From: Mycocentrospora acerina
Taxonomy: Eukaryota > Ascomycota > Dothideomycetes > Pleosporales
Assembly (NCBI GenBank): GCA_022701365.1
Contig: JAKUHH010000230.1
Span: 124,001-188,000 of the forward strand
Direction of reading: 5' to 3'
Length of the DNA: 64,000 nucleotides
Positions 11,382-22,455 of the stretch are shown one piece after another; position 1 is the first letter of the stretch, and each line of letters starts with the position of its first letter. The notes under the pieces were generated by a model, which was given only the letters and a program-made list of their open reading frames with translations, was not told where the DNA came from and searched no databases. The position numbers and the translations under genes are program-made.

Positions 11382-11650
11382 TTTGTTTGACGAGTTTGGT
11401 GTTTAGAGAACTCCATCTACACGACACAACGAAAGACTGTTCCGATCGGATGCGGGTGATGGGTCCATCGGAAAGCGGGTGACATCACATCACGTAAGCA
11501 TCGTGGTAAGGGAAGGAGCGACTCTTGATAACGACAATGAAGCAGCTTTGACAACCTCAATGGTCTCTTAAATTCGTCTTCCGATTAAGATTACCAACGC
11601 CTACGCTAAAACAAGCAGATTAAAGACACTCCACACAATCCCCATTTTAC

Positions 11651-12355
11651 TCAACTGTTGATTCCATACATTTTCTTGACAGCTTCCTTGCACTCATTTC
11701 CTAGTCCTGGTGCCAATGGTCTCCTCACATCATTCAGCAACGTCCACAGCAGTTGTGCCAGTCCCTCTCTCGTCGTAACCTCCTTCAGTGTATCCCTGAT
11801 TTCATGTTCATGCCTCTCCTTATCCTTCTCTTTTGCCAAAAGCTTCCTCAATCCGTTCTTCTCCTCGCTATCATTCCTTCTGAATATCTTCCCTATCCCA
11901 TGTCTTGCCGTCATCAAGACTTCGCCGCTCATATCCCACATCACTATCCGCCGGAAGAAGTGCTTTGCCGCTGCTTCTTCAAATTCAAGTCGGAAGGGGG
12001 CGACAGCGTCGTCAAACTCCGGGTCTTCCGGTGTGCTGGGGTCCCAGAGACGGAGAATGTAGTTGAAAGCGCGCAGCTCGCCGTTAGGCAGGCCAAGGAT
12101 AGTAGAGGAAAAGTCGAAACTGTCGCTGGATAGTGTGGCGGGGTCAAGGCTGTCATCATGAGAGAGCCCCAACGCATCGTGAGCTTCGATAACGCGTTGG
12201 AGTGCAACCTTTCGGTTCGAGGACACAGTACTGGTTCCCTCGAAGATTTTGGGCGTGGTGGTGTCTTGGACGCTGTCGACTCGCGCTATGCGTGTGCTGT
12301 GATGACGGTGCAGCATTTGGGAGACGTGACGTCTCGGTGGTGATGGAGAAGTCAT
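11651..12355 (-). CDS. Hypothetical fungal protein
   Basis: A single 234-codon frame. No named domain is recognised. The N-terminal 45 residues are basic and Ser/Thr/His-rich (SPSPPRRHVSQMLHRHHSTR), possibly disordered. Residues about 50-110 and 125-150 look folded (NRKVALQRVIEAHDALGL, FEEAAAKHFFRRIVMWDMSGEVL), followed by a charged helical stretch (LRKLLAKEKDKERHEHEIRDTLKEV) and a final helix (EGLAQLLWTLLNDVRRPL). The Met at residue 14 could also be the start. It is transcribed in the same direction as the hydrolase downstream, with a 269-bp gap. Coding potential looks good but function is unknown. Confidence 0.65.
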   Translation of the reverse strand: MTSPSPPRRHVSQMLHRHHSTRIARVDSVQDTTTPKIFEGTSTVSSNRKVALQRVIEAHDALGLSHDDSLDPATLSSDSFDFSSTILGLPNGELRAFNYILRLWDPSTPEDPEFDDAVAPFRLEFEEAAAKHFFRRIVMWDMSGEVLMTARHGIGKIFRRNDSEEKNGLRKLLAKEKDKERHEHEIRDTLKEVTTREGLAQLLWTLLNDVRRPLAPGLGNECKEAVKKMYGINS

Positions 12356-14327
12356 ATTTCGATTTGTGGAAAGAGTATGTCGAAAGGAGTTTTATTCAAA
12401 GTACTGATATTTGTAGATTCGCCAGGGAGATTGCACAAAGCATGATCGAAAGGGGAAAAGCAGAGGGCCGTCCGTGATGATTTATGCGTCCATCTCGGTA
12501 CGGTGAAGCTGACGCAATCAAACTCTGACCGTAAGCCGATCTAGGTCAGGACAGGTCATCGACACCTTGCATTTTGAGATTCAGGGTTGAGTGCATCAGT
12601 TTACTCATTCGGACCTTCAAGCGTTTCCAGATTTGTGGCTCAGTCAGTGCGCCTCAACTCTAAGTGGTCGGAAGGGGCGCCGTCAGAGTCCAACGGCTGC
12701 CGCATTGCCGCATCTCAAATATTGCTTGTACGGCTTGGCCTAGACACCAGCCACCATGACAAAACACAGTATAAGAAACACGAGTTGCATGTGGAGTCGG
12801 AAAATCCCGCAGGTTACTGCAGAGCGCCATAGCACCGCCTCAGTTAGTGGCTTTCATTTACACTATCGTTTCTCTTAGCGAAACATTAGCATTCACAACC
12901 TCTTGATGCCAGTAGAAAATCGCTCGCGACATTACGGACATTGGATGTACACGGTGCCCGTGCGTCATAGAACGGAGATTTCAACCCAAACCAAACGCGA
13001 TTCATGTTTGCCCGAAATAAAAAACTTCTTGGACCAAAGATACAATAAGCAGGCGCCGAGCTAGACAGACTAGGGAACCTGACACGAAGACAAACGCGGA
13101 ACATCTTTGGGGGAAGGACCCAAGTACGATGAACGATACCACGGAAAGCTCGGCCATAATTGCTTACTAGTCGGAAGTCGTGGGCCGGGATGCATACGGG
13201 GTGTGTAATCCGTTGGCTGTCGAGGAAAGTTAGAACGAAGAGCTGGATATTGTGCCGGATTGGAAACCAGGGCGGTCCGAGTATTCGATGAGACTTTCTC
13301 GAGTGTAGACGCTCTGGAGGGGCTGTGGCAGTATCCTTGAGAAGCGCATATTTGATTTGCATAGGGGGAGTTAGTGCGAGTTGCATGTCGGGTATAACGG
13401 AGTCTTGTGATGTAGACACCCCCCATTACGAGAATCGTAGGTAGACAGGGTGGGACCATGTGCTTAGTGGAAAAGAGGGGCAGATCGTAATTGGCGATCC
13501 CGCCGTTCTTCAGATTAGATGTTGGAGTGAAAGTGACAGACGTTCTCCTGACGATCTACTTTCTGGTCTTGCAGAGTGACACAGGAGCCAGCTCGGTCTG
13601 TGTTGGTATCGCAAAAGGGCTAGAGACATGATATGGCACGTAGACATGAAGATTCCAGAATCAAGGCCACTGTACAAACCTAGTAATCTAGCAGTGGGAT
13701 AACACGAATCTCGTTGGTGTACAGAGAAGAATGGATAAAAGAACAGAACAGTACAGAACATCAAAAGAGGTATGATAGTACGATTCAAATCTGAACATAG
13801 AGCACTGGGTTGATGGCAGACTTTCAACAGATGGCTTCCATATGAATACTAGTGTTCTGATTTGGGATTTCAACCACGAAGAAGTTGGGCTATTTGAGAC
13901 AGGTACGAAAGGTAAGAAGTAAAGCAGTCATGTGAAGTCTCCAAGCCCGCAAGCACTTCAGGTTTGTGCTTTTTGGGTGGGGGTGACTGGTAACCGACAA
14001 TAGATGTCGGCTTTGTGCGATGCTTTCGTCGGCTCTCTTCAGCACCAGAGGCAGTCCATAGACTGATGGTCATGCCAGCTTCAGGCTGTCTTTGACGTGT
14101 GTGCAAAGGAGAGAGTGAACCAAGCGAAAGACAGGCTGCCTTTGACGCTAATAGACTAGCGCGACTGCCTGTTTGCTCTGGACCCTGATTAGGATTTGGA
14201 CGCCACTCGCATCATAACAATTGCTCTCTCTGGAGCCTTGACCTTGGGGAAACCCACATGCGCGGATCCTTGATTAATAGGTAGCCAAGCACCTTCCTTG
14301 CCCGTCATCTGAGCCGCCGCCCTCGCC
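12356..14327. other. Intergenic, about 2 kb, no convincing gene
   Basis: The longest frame (12886-13419, minus strand, 177 codons) overlaps a second one (13070-13459, minus) and shows no domain. I treat both as chance frames. The last 150 bases before 14328 should contain the VID27 promoter. No RNA gene or clear repeat is seen. Confidence 0.45.
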
Positions 14328-16874
14328 ATGTTTATGCTCCGTAACCGTACGTTTGTGTGCCCTAGCCCTAGCCCCTCCCCCGCCATTGTCTGAGAAGCGA
14401 TACTGACACCCGTCTTCAGTTAGCAAATTCGTCTTTGGTGACAGCTCAAAGGAGACGATTGTCGAGATTCCCCAGGGCCAGCTTTACCTTGTTCGCCCCC
14501 GCTCTGTCAAAGGCTTCTCTGAACTCATCTTCAAGGACGCTGCAGCCACCATCCGCCGCACAGGACAGGAGTTCCAGTATCAGCTTGTCATCCAGCGCGC
14601 ATACGAAGAGGGAGAGGAGGATCTGCTTGCAGAGGAAGCTGGCGAGGAAGGCGCGCTTGAGGCTCTTGCCGGCGACAAGGACGAGAAGACATTCCTGCTC
14701 GACGAGGGTCTGCAGTTTCGCACCGACGCCCGCTCGACTGGCGAAAAGATCTTCGCGTGGTGCGATATAAGCGGGGACGTAGGCGACCTTTGGGAGTTTG
14801 TTTGTGACGCATCGGTCAAGCCAGAGACTGCTGTTCTGTTCGAGCGCGTCGCTCTGCAGTGCCAGTACGAGAGAAAGTTTAGGAGGAGCCACGAAAACGC
14901 AACCGAAGACGATCTCGAAGCCTTGGCCTACTACGAAGAACCTATTCCCGACGCCAGTCCCATTTCTAGCCCCATCAGCAAATCTCCCGCCCCCATCGCC
15001 GCAGCACCGCCTATCGAGGAGCTCTTCCCGAACACAACAAAGGACGTCATGGTGAAGAAAGCTGCAGGCAAGGGTCCAGTGCCTAGGGATATTGAAGAGC
15101 CAACAGCTGCACCGCCATCAGCCGCGCAGCCAGATGTCCTAGAGATTTTGGCGGAGAATGTTGCCGAACTGCATCTATTCGACTTCCCAACTGGCACATT
15201 CGTCTTGCAGGATGCAAAAGTGCACGTAACAGTGGCTGAGATTGGCGACTGGAACTACTGGCTGCATATTGCTGGCGATGAGCGCGAGTGGCTCGGACAG
15301 CCCATTGTCGAGGACATCAACCCTGTCTTCAACTACGAGTTCAAGTCGTTCATCTTCAACCACTATCTCGAAGATGGCTCTGCTTATTCATGGCTACTAA
15401 AATTCAAGGAGCAAGAAGAGTTGGAAGGTCTTCAACAAGGTGTTATGCAAGCTCTGTGGGAGCACTTGAACAAGGTCAAATGGGGTAAGGCGAAAGACAC
15501 GGATCGGGAGTACGTGATGGAGGCTTTCCAGGATCTCACCATGGAGGACGCTCCGGATGAGGAACAGGAAGAGGAGGAGGAAGAGGAGGAATATGAGAGC
15601 GATGGCCAGCGCAGTGAACAGTACGATGAGGATGAGTCGGATGATGACACGGAGATTCGTCCCAAGGATGGAGCTGAGAACTCACAGCTGGCGGTTGGCT
15701 ACAAGCATGACAGATCGTTTGTTGTGCGAGGCGACAAGATTGGTGTATTCAAGCATACGTCGGACAACCAACTACAGTTCTCTACCACCATCTCAAACGT
15801 CAGGACGCCGACGGGCAAGGCATTTGCTCCTAACAAGGTCATGCTCCACCAGCAAGATCAAGACATGATTCTACAGAATCTGGACAACCCCAACTCACTG
15901 TACAGGATGGATCTGGAGACGGGTAAAGTTGTCGACGAGTGGAAGATTCACGACGACATTCCCGTCAAGGTGTTTGCGCCGGAGAGCGTAAGTAGACGGA
16001 AGCGATTACATTTTTGTCGAGAATGTGGACTAACAGCATACAGAAATTTGCCCAAATGAGTGGAGAGCAGACATTCTTGGGTCTCTCAGGCAACGCTCTC
16101 TACCGTGTAGATCCTCGTTTGGCTGGTAACAAGCTTGTCGACGACCAGCTCAAGCAATACGTGACAAAGAATGCCTTTTCTGCGGCGGCCACAACCGAGA
16201 AGGGGCACATTGCTGTTGCATCTGAAAAGGGAGATATTCGACTTTTTGATAGGCTAGGAATCAACGCAAAGACTCTGATACCCGCGCTCGGAGACCCGAT
16301 CATTGGCATGGATGTGTCAGCGGACGGACGGTGGGTCCTTGCCACGACACGAACGTATCTCCTTTTGATTGATGCGCTCCAAAAAGGCGGCAAGAATGAC
16401 GGCAAATTGGGATTCGAAAAGGCGTTTGCCAAAGACGACAAGCCACAACCACGGCGTCTGGCGCTCACGCCGGCGCACGTTGCACAGTTTCAACATGAAA
16501 CGCGGGCGCCGATTTCGTTTACGACTGCACACTTCAACACGGGGCTCGAGGACAAGGAAACGACGATTATCACGGCAACGGGGCCGTTTATTGTGACGTG
16601 GAGCATGAAGAAGGTGCTCGCCAACCGGCGGGACCCGTACAACATCAAGCGGTACTCGGAGGAGGTCAAGGCTGACAATTTCAAGTTTGGATCGGACAAG
16701 AATTTGATTGTTGCGCTGCCCAATGAGGTGGACATGGTGGCTAGGCGGGCACTGCAGAAGCCGACTCGCGAGAGTATTGCCATGCCGAGTCGGGTTGGGG
16801 CAGGGAGGAGAGGAGGTGGTGGGGTGAGGGGGAGTTATCTGGGTAGGAACGATATTGTGAATAGTCCTTATTAG
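14328..16874 (+). CDS. VID27: VID27 family protein (vacuolar import and degradation)
   Basis: Three exons: 14328-14346, 14420-15987 and 16044-16874, giving 805 residues. The first exon is only 19 nt (MFMLRN plus one base) and uses a GTACGT donor; a GTAACC at 14341 would also keep phase. The second intron has GTAAGT and CTAAC signals. The N-terminal half has a PH-like region (SKFVFGDSSKETIVEIPQGQ; YLVRPRSVKGFSELIFKD). A run of Glu/Asp near residue 400 separates it from the C-terminal VID27 beta-propeller region (VGYKHDRSFVVRGDKIGVFKH; GEQTFLGLSGNALYRVDPR; GDIRLFDRLG). Length and order fit the family. In yeast the name comes from a screen for import and degradation of fructose-1,6-bisphosphatase; the molecular activity is not settled. 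Confidence 0.93.
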
Positions 16875-16989
16875 TCCAGTCTAGTCTAATGGGCTGTTCT
16901 GGTTTTTGGGCTTGGTTTGGTTTGGTTTGGTCTGGTTGGGTGGGGTACCTCTTTTTTTTTTTGCTCTTTTCTTTCTCACAGGGTTCAAT

Positions 16990-17020
<31 letters not shown>

Positions 17021-17762
17021 AAATTATCGGGCAGGAGGGTATGTATGGTGACGCTCGACTTATACTTTTACCTTACTCTTCTTTATTTTACTTTACTTTC
17101 CCTTTTTTTTTATTGTTCCGAGTGAATGGCGTTGAAATTTTCGTCTCCTCTTTCTTCTTCCTCTTTTTATTGTCTTTTGTCCCTACGCCATGCGTTGCTT
17201 GTAGGTTGTATAGGTAGTCTAGGCATCATCATCATCATCATCACCACCAACTAGTCAAGAAGATTTTTTTTTTTAAAAAACGTCCCTGTGAAATGGCAAT
17301 GTAACTAGTCTCCTGCTTTCTAGCAAGGACATGTATCAAGAGGGGGAATTAAATCGAAATTGAAATTCAAGTAGTTTACTCTTCTGTTAGTTTTGATCTA
17401 GTTGATGTTCTAGTGGTGAGAAATCGTGCACGCTTGAGATGATTTGGAGGGAGGGTTCTTTCCCCCCCCCCCCTTCTCCCCCCAAAGGTCGTGTGGCTCG
17501 TGTATTGAAGTGGGTGATTGTATACATTTTCTGTTATTTGTACAGATAGGTAGGTAGGTAGGTAAGTTCTTTTTGGTATGTAGGGTATAGTGTGTCTTTG
17601 TGCGGAGGTGTGCGCATTCCATCCTCTTGACTTGTGTGCATAGGGAGGGGAAACCCCACGACTCCAGCACAGGTCGTCCATTCTCCACCATCCTCTTTTT
17701 TTTTGACATTTCTCCTCGTCCCCTTCTTCTTCTTTCTCTCTCTCTCTCTCTTTCTCCTCCCC
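16875..17762. repeat. Convergent intergenic region packed with simple-sequence repeats
   Basis: This region lies between the 3' ends of VID27 and the uL11m gene. It holds (TTTGG)-like repeats near 16913-16930, an (AG)n run at about 16996-17014, six CAT units at 17224-17241, a 12-C homopolymer at 17462-17473, TAGG repeats near 17546-17562 and a (TC)n run at about 17735-17750. No gene is recognised. Confidence 0.8.
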
Positions 17763-18426
17763 CTACGGCACAACTACCACGCCCAAACTCGCCGCCTGCC
17801 CCACCACGCTCTTTGCTATCCCTTCCAGCCCCAACCCGCTCAGCCTCGTCTCACTCTGCTTAATCTTGGCAATCTCATACACGTGCTTCAAGCTGACTGT
17901 GCCGACTGTGCCCTTGACTGCGTTGCCCACCGTGGGGCTGTTGGTGCTGGTCTTGCCCTTTTGGCCGTCTGCGTTGTTGGTCGGGCCGGGGACGTTGCCT
18001 GCGCCGCGGATTTTGGACTTTGTGGGCGCGACACCGGCGGCGGAGAGGAGCAGTGTGGCGGTTGGGGGTGTGCGCAGGGAGAAGGCAAAGGAGCGGTCTG
18101 GGCGGACGGTGATGCGGGCGGGGATGGGGGTGCCGACGGTGTAGTGGGCGGTGCGGGCGTTGAATTCCTGTGATTGGGTGAGTGAGTGGGTGATTGAAGG
18201 AGGAAAGGAGGAAAGGAGGAGGGAGGAGGGAGGAGGGAAGGATTGAGTGAATGAATATATAAATAAATAAATGAATGAATAATCAAGTAGAGCGTACTTT
18301 GCAGAAATCCATGCTTTTCACGCCCTTGCTTCCCAGGGCCGGGCCGACGGGCGGCGAGGGCGAGGCCTGCCCGGCGCCGACTATCAGCTTGACGATCTGG
18401 TCCTTGGCGATTGCTTTGCGCGCCAT
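17763..18426 (-). CDS. MRPL19: Mitochondrial large-subunit ribosomal protein uL11m
   Basis: Two exons on the minus strand: 18426-18298 and 18167-17763, 177 residues, intron 130 nt, phase 0. The first exon encodes the L11 start (IVGAGQASPSPPVGPALGSKG; MDFCK) and splices to EFNARTAHYTVGTPIPARI, matching the bacterial order ...EFCKAFNA. The second exon has the C-terminal rRNA-binding domain (TKSKIRGAGNVPGP; VSLKHVYEIAKIKQ; GLEGIAKSVVGQAASLGVVV). Bacterial-type L11 in a fungal nuclear genome indicates the mitochondrial ribosome, where it forms the GTPase-associated stalk base. The gene lies head to head with RAD54, with only 271 bp between start codons. The intron contains a purine-rich repetitive tract (GGAAAGGAGG-type on the plus strand, about 18197-18240). 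Confidence 0.93.
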
Positions 18427-18529
18427 GGTGGGGGATTGTGTATGCGGTTGTTGGGGGTGGAGATGCGACGGATTTGCGGAGTTTGGCCGGAGGTTCTCGG
18501 CGAGACGTTGTTCCTGCTGATGACGACGG

Positions 18530-18535
18530 CACGTG
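18530..18535. promoter_or_regulatory. CACGTG palindrome (E-box type) in uL11m/RAD54 divergent promoter
   Basis: A perfect CACGTG, the core of bHLH (Cbf1-type) sites, sits between the two divergent start codons. The match is exact, but a 6-bp site can occur by chance and no use is shown. Confidence 0.35.
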
Positions 18536-18554
18536 ACAGCGTGATTGGGGCGCG

Positions 18555-18560
18555 ACGCGT
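18555..18560. promoter_or_regulatory. MCB-type site ACGCGT upstream of RAD54
   Basis: The palindrome ACGCGT, the MluI cell-cycle box bound by MBF in yeasts, begins 143 bp before the RAD54 ATG. In yeasts MBF drives G1/S expression of replication and repair genes. The match is exact and well placed, but use in this organism is inference. Confidence 0.5.
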
Positions 18561-18697
18561 TCTTTCCGCCACTCCGGGGCCTGGGACCAACACTCCTCCG
18601 CGACACTCGCTCCTTCGCACCCGCCACGCCGCCGTGGGTTGAATTCGGCGACTGTCAGCGCCTCTCACCTCCCACCTCTCGCCCGCCAACCGCACCA

Positions 18698-21133
18698 ATG
18701 CAGCGCCCCAAAGCCCTCGCAGTGGGTGAGCCCGCCCCCGCAAAGCCCGCCGCCCGTCTCTACGGCGGCACTCCGCAGTCGGTCGACCGCCTCATCAAGC
18801 CCTTCAAGTGCCCCGGCTCGGCCGCACCGACACGCGTGTCCGACAAGCCCGCGCGGAAGCGGAGAAAGGTCGACTACGCCGGCGCCGACGGCGAGAACGA
18901 GGCGGACAAGCCGTACTCCAACGACGACCGGCTCGCGCTGGCGACGCGCGACGCGAACCGCTTCCCCGTCTTCAAGCCAAAGGACAAGGACTCGATGTTC
19001 CGGCAGAAGTTCTGCATCCCGCTCATCAACAAGGACACGGGCGCCTACAACCCGAACCGCCCCGCCCCGCTGCTGGGCATGCGCCTGGGCACCGTGTTTG
19101 TCGCCCGCCCGCTGCACGACCCGAGCGGCGAGTTTGCCATTGTGCTGTACGACCCGACCGTCGACGACAAGCCCGAGGCCAAGGAGGCGCTGGAGCCGCG
19201 GCTGAGCCAGGCCGACAAGAAGGAGCTCGAGGCGCCGCTGGTGCACAAGAGCCTGGCCGAGATCCTGGGCCTGAAGAAGAAGGTCGAGGCCGAGCGGCCC
19301 CGCGTGCCCGTCGTCATCGACCCGCGGCTGGCAAAGGTGCTGCGGCCGCACCAGGTCGAGGGCGTCAAGTTCCTGTACCAGGCCACGACGGGCATGATCG
19401 ACCCCAAGGCCAACGGCTGCATCATGGCCGACGAAATGGGCCTGGGCAAGACGCTGCAGTGCATCGCCCTCATGTGGACGCTGCTGAAGCAGTCGCCCGA
19501 GGCCGGCAGGTCGACGATCCAGAAGTGCGTCATTGCGTGTCCCTCGAGCCTGGTGAGGAACTGGGCGAACGAGCTGGTCAAGTGGCTCGGCAAGGACGCC
19601 GTCACCCCCTTTGCCATTGACGGAAAGGCGTCCAAGGAGGAGCTCATCCAGCAGATACGCCAGTGGTCCATTGCGTCTGGACGCGCCGTCGTCAGGCCCG
19701 TCTTGATTGTGTCGTACGAGACCCTGCGCCTCTACGTCGACGAGTTTGGGCAGACGCAGATTGGCCTGATGCTCTGCGACGAAGGGCATCGACTGAAGAA
19801 CGGCGACAGCTTGACGTTTACCGCCCTCAACAGCTTGAACGTGCAGCGACGGGTCATTCTCTCCGGCACACCCATCCAGAACGATCTCTCGGAATACTTT
19901 GCCCTGCTCAACTTTGCCAACCCCAACTACCTTGGCACGAGAATGGAGTTCCGCAAGCACTACGAGATTCCCATCCTGCGGGGCCGCGATGCTGCCGGAA
20001 CAGACGAGGACCAGAAGAAGGGCAACGAGCGTCTCAAGGAGCTCCTGACTCTGGTCAACAAGTTCATCATCCGACGAACCAACGACATTCTCTCAAAGTA
20101 CCTCCCAGTCAAGTACGAACATGTCGTCTTCTGCAACCTCGCGCCCTTCCAAAAAGACCTCTACAACCATTTCATCGCCTCTCCCGAAATCAAGAGTCTC
20201 CTTCGTGGTAAAGGCTCCCAGCCCCTGAAAGCCATTGGCTTGCTCAAGAAACTCTGCAACCACCCCGACCTCCTCGACCTCCCCTCGGACCTTCCCGGCT
20301 CTGAAAATATCCTCCCCAACGACTTTGTCCCCAAAGACGCGCGTGGCCGCGACCGCGAAGTAAAAGTCTGGTACTCTGGCAAAATGCTCGTCCTGGACCG
20401 CATGCTGGCGCGCATCCGCGCCGAAACAAATGACAAGATTGTGCTCATCAGCAACTACACTCAAACACTCGACATCTTCGCCGCGCTGTGCCGCTCCCGA
20501 GGCTACGGCGCCCTTCGTCTCGACGGCACCATGAACGTGTCCAAACGCCAGAAGCTAGTTGATAAATTCAACGACCCCGAAGGCCCCGAATTCGTCTTCC
20601 TCCTCTCCTCCAAAGCAGGAGGCTGCGGCCTCAACCTCATCGGCGCCAACCGCCTCGTCCTCTTCGACCCCGACTGGAACCCCGCCGCAGACCAGCAAGC
20701 CCTCGCACGAGTGTGGCGCGACGGCCAAAAGAAAGACTGCTTCGTCTACCGCTTCATCGCCACCGGCACCATTGAGGAAAAAATCTTCCAACGCCAATCC
20801 CACAAGCAGTCCCTCTCGTCGTGCGTCGTCGACTCGGCCGAAGACGTCGAGCGCCACTTCTCCCTCGACAGCCTGCGCGAGCTCTTCCAGTTCCGCGACA
20901 ACACCACTAGCGACACCCACGACACATTCAAGTGCAAGAGGTGTCGCAAGGAGGACGGACGACAGGTCCTCAAAGCCCCTGCGATGCTCTATGGCGATAC
21001 AAGCACGTGGAATCACATGGTGAATGACGGCGAGAATGGGCCGTTGGGCAAAATTCAGGATTTGCTGCTCAGACAGGAGACGGCTGATGGGTGTAGGGAG
21101 GTTAGTAGTGTGTTTCAGTATATTAGTCATTGA
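18698..21133 (+). CDS. RAD54: DNA repair and recombination protein Rad54 (SWI2/SNF2 ATPase)
   Basis: A single exon of 811 residues. The N-terminus MQRPKALAVGEPA and basic stretch KPARKRRKVDYAG precede the Snf2 core. Motifs: IMADEMGLGKTLQ (Walker A, about residues 245-252), DEGH at about 361-364, SGTPIQND, NKFIIRRTNDILSKYLP, LSSKAGGCGLNLIGANRL and DWNPAADQQALARVWRDGQ (motif VI). A zinc-like Cys cluster (FKCKRCRKEDGRQV) and the Rad54 end REVSSVFQYISH follow. The protein remodels DNA and stimulates Rad51 strand exchange in homologous recombination in the nucleus. An upstream in-frame stretch lacks a Met context and is ignored. The first 1.2 kb has very high G/C at third codon positions, which produces long shadow frames. 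An ACGCGT element lies in the promoter. Confidence 0.97.
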   Translation: MQRPKALAVGEPAPAKPAARLYGGTPQSVDRLIKPFKCPGSAAPTRVSDKPARKRRKVDYAGADGENEADKPYSNDDRLALATRDANRFPVFKPKDKDSMFRQKFCIPLINKDTGAYNPNRPAPLLGMRLGTVFVARPLHDPSGEFAIVLYDPTVDDKPEAKEALEPRLSQADKKELEAPLVHKSLAEILGLKKKVEAERPRVPVVIDPRLAKVLRPHQVEGVKFLYQATTGMIDPKANGCIMADEMGLGKTLQCIALMWTLLKQSPEAGRSTIQKCVIACPSSLVRNWANELVKWLGKDAVTPFAIDGKASKEELIQQIRQWSIASGRAVVRPVLIVSYETLRLYVDEFGQTQIGLMLCDEGHRLKNGDSLTFTALNSLNVQRRVILSGTPIQNDLSEYFALLNFANPNYLGTRMEFRKHYEIPILRGRDAAGTDEDQKKGNERLKELLTLVNKFIIRRTNDILSKYLPVKYEHVVFCNLAPFQKDLYNHFIASPEIKSLLRGKGSQPLKAIGLLKKLCNHPDLLDLPSDLPGSENILPNDFVPKDARGRDREVKVWYSGKMLVLDRMLARIRAETNDKIVLISNYTQTLDIFAALCRSRGYGALRLDGTMNVSKRQKLVDKFNDPEGPEFVFLLSSKAGGCGLNLIGANRLVLFDPDWNPAADQQALARVWRDGQKKDCFVYRFIATGTIEEKIFQRQSHKQSLSSCVVDSAEDVERHFSLDSLRELFQFRDNTTSDTHDTFKCKRCRKEDGRQVLKAPAMLYGDTSTWNHMVNDGENGPLGKIQDLLLRQETADGCREVSSVFQYISH

Positions 21134-21546
21134 TTATTTTAATGATTGATTAACTGATTAATTTATTGATTTATTGGTCTTGGTCTCGGTCTCGGTCTTT
21201 GGTATTAAGGGGTGTTTCGAAGAGAGAGAGAGAGAGAGAGAGAAAGGGATATGAAAGCAAGACATTGCGATATTAATTGGTTTGGTTTGGGGAAGGTTTT
21301 GGGGAAGGTTTTGGTATGATGGTATTCTTGGAGTATCATTGTTGTTTGTCCTGTTCTGTCTAGTGAGATGGATATATATATATAGATGAGATTAGATGAA
21401 TTGGAATGAATTGGAATGAAATGAATAAACAGTTTATTAATTTAACCTTTTGCTTTGAAAGTATACTATGAAAGGGGAAAAGAAAGTATGAAATTTGGCT
21501 CTTTTCTTTCCATTTCCATTTTCATTTCCATTTTTTATTCTTTTCT

Positions 21547-21600
21547 CTTCTTCTTCTTCTTCTTCTTCTTCTTCTTCTTCTTCTTCTTCTTCTTCTTCTT

Positions 21601-21630
<30 letters not shown>
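21547..21630. repeat. (CTT)28 microsatellite
   Basis: 84 bases of perfect CTT units, the longest microsatellite in the window. It translates as a run of Phe, Leu or Ser in shadow frames, which should not be annotated. Confidence 0.97.
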
Positions 21631-21631
<1 letters not shown>

Positions 21632-21702
21632 TACTTATATATTATAATTTAGTAAAGGGGAACTCTGCTTCCCTCCTTGCCTTGCCTTGCCTTGCTTGTA
21701 CT

Positions 21703-21732
21703 CAATTCAATTCAATTCAATTCAATTCAATT
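21703..21732. repeat. (CAATT)6 minisatellite
   Basis: Six perfect pentanucleotide units in the RAD54 3' flank. Confidence 0.9.
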
Positions 21733-22455
21733 CACTTTCAACTTCACTTTTCACTCTAACGGAATTGGCGTAAATGTATATAATAATATATTTAAAAAAA
21801 TTCAGTCTACAAATGTACCGCTTACTTCTATACTTGTATACTGTACTGTACTGTATACTATACTATACTATACTATACTTTACTGCGAGGACAAATACGA
21901 TACGACACAACACGTCATGACATGACAAGACATTACAAGACGTGAAAATACATGATGGATATGACCAAGACACGAACAAGAAGAAGAAAAGAAAAAAAAT
22001 CAATAGTACAAACACACCCCTCTCTCTCTTTCATTGTATTCCATTGCATCACATTCAATGCACAAGCAACCCCAGCTAAAAACCAGCCAAGGCATTTATT
22101 TGCCTTGCCCTTTAAAACACCCCATGAATATGTAAAGAAAAGAAAAAATGAAAAAACTCCAGGTTTTCTGCCTTGTCCTAATCCTTTCCTTTCCTAATCC
22201 TTTCCTGTTCCTTTCCTTTCCTATTCCCATTCCTATTCCTATTCCTATCCTGGCGTGCTGATCCATCTCCATTTTCACATGCGTATAGAGTACAAAGCTT
22301 ACAGCACTTTCTTTATTTTTTTTTCCACTCCCATCCTCTCGACGCGAATGACAGGGTGCCGAAAATTAACTCCTCCGTTTTGCGGTTCTCTGAAAACAAG
22401 TCTTTTTTTGGACGGCATCTCCACCACCAGCACCACCACATCAACAATCCGAACC

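Larger units (their letters stand above)
21134..22455. repeat. Intergenic region with a dense cluster of simple repeats
   Basis: This is the 3' side of RAD54 facing the 3' side of the Zn2Cys6 gene. It contains (AG)n at 21220-21243, TATA repeats near 21373-21382, a 28-unit (CTT) array at 21547-21630, CCTTG units near 21675-21692, six CAATT units at 21703-21732, CTATA units near 21850-21877 and CTTTCC/ATTCCT pyrimidine repeats at about 22180-22250. I see no gene. Confidence 0.85.

Noticed and set aside
12886..13459. Two overlapping minus-strand frames of 177 and 129 codons
   Set aside because: They overlap in different frames, have no domain, no leader and no splice pattern.
18665..19960. 431-codon minus-strand frame across RAD54
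   Set aside because: It lies fully antisense to conserved Snf2 motifs, has low-complexity Gly/Val/Leu/Arg content and is explained by high GC at third positions.
21455..21652. Plus-strand frame with a long Phe run
   Set aside because: It is a translation of the (CTT)28 microsatellite.
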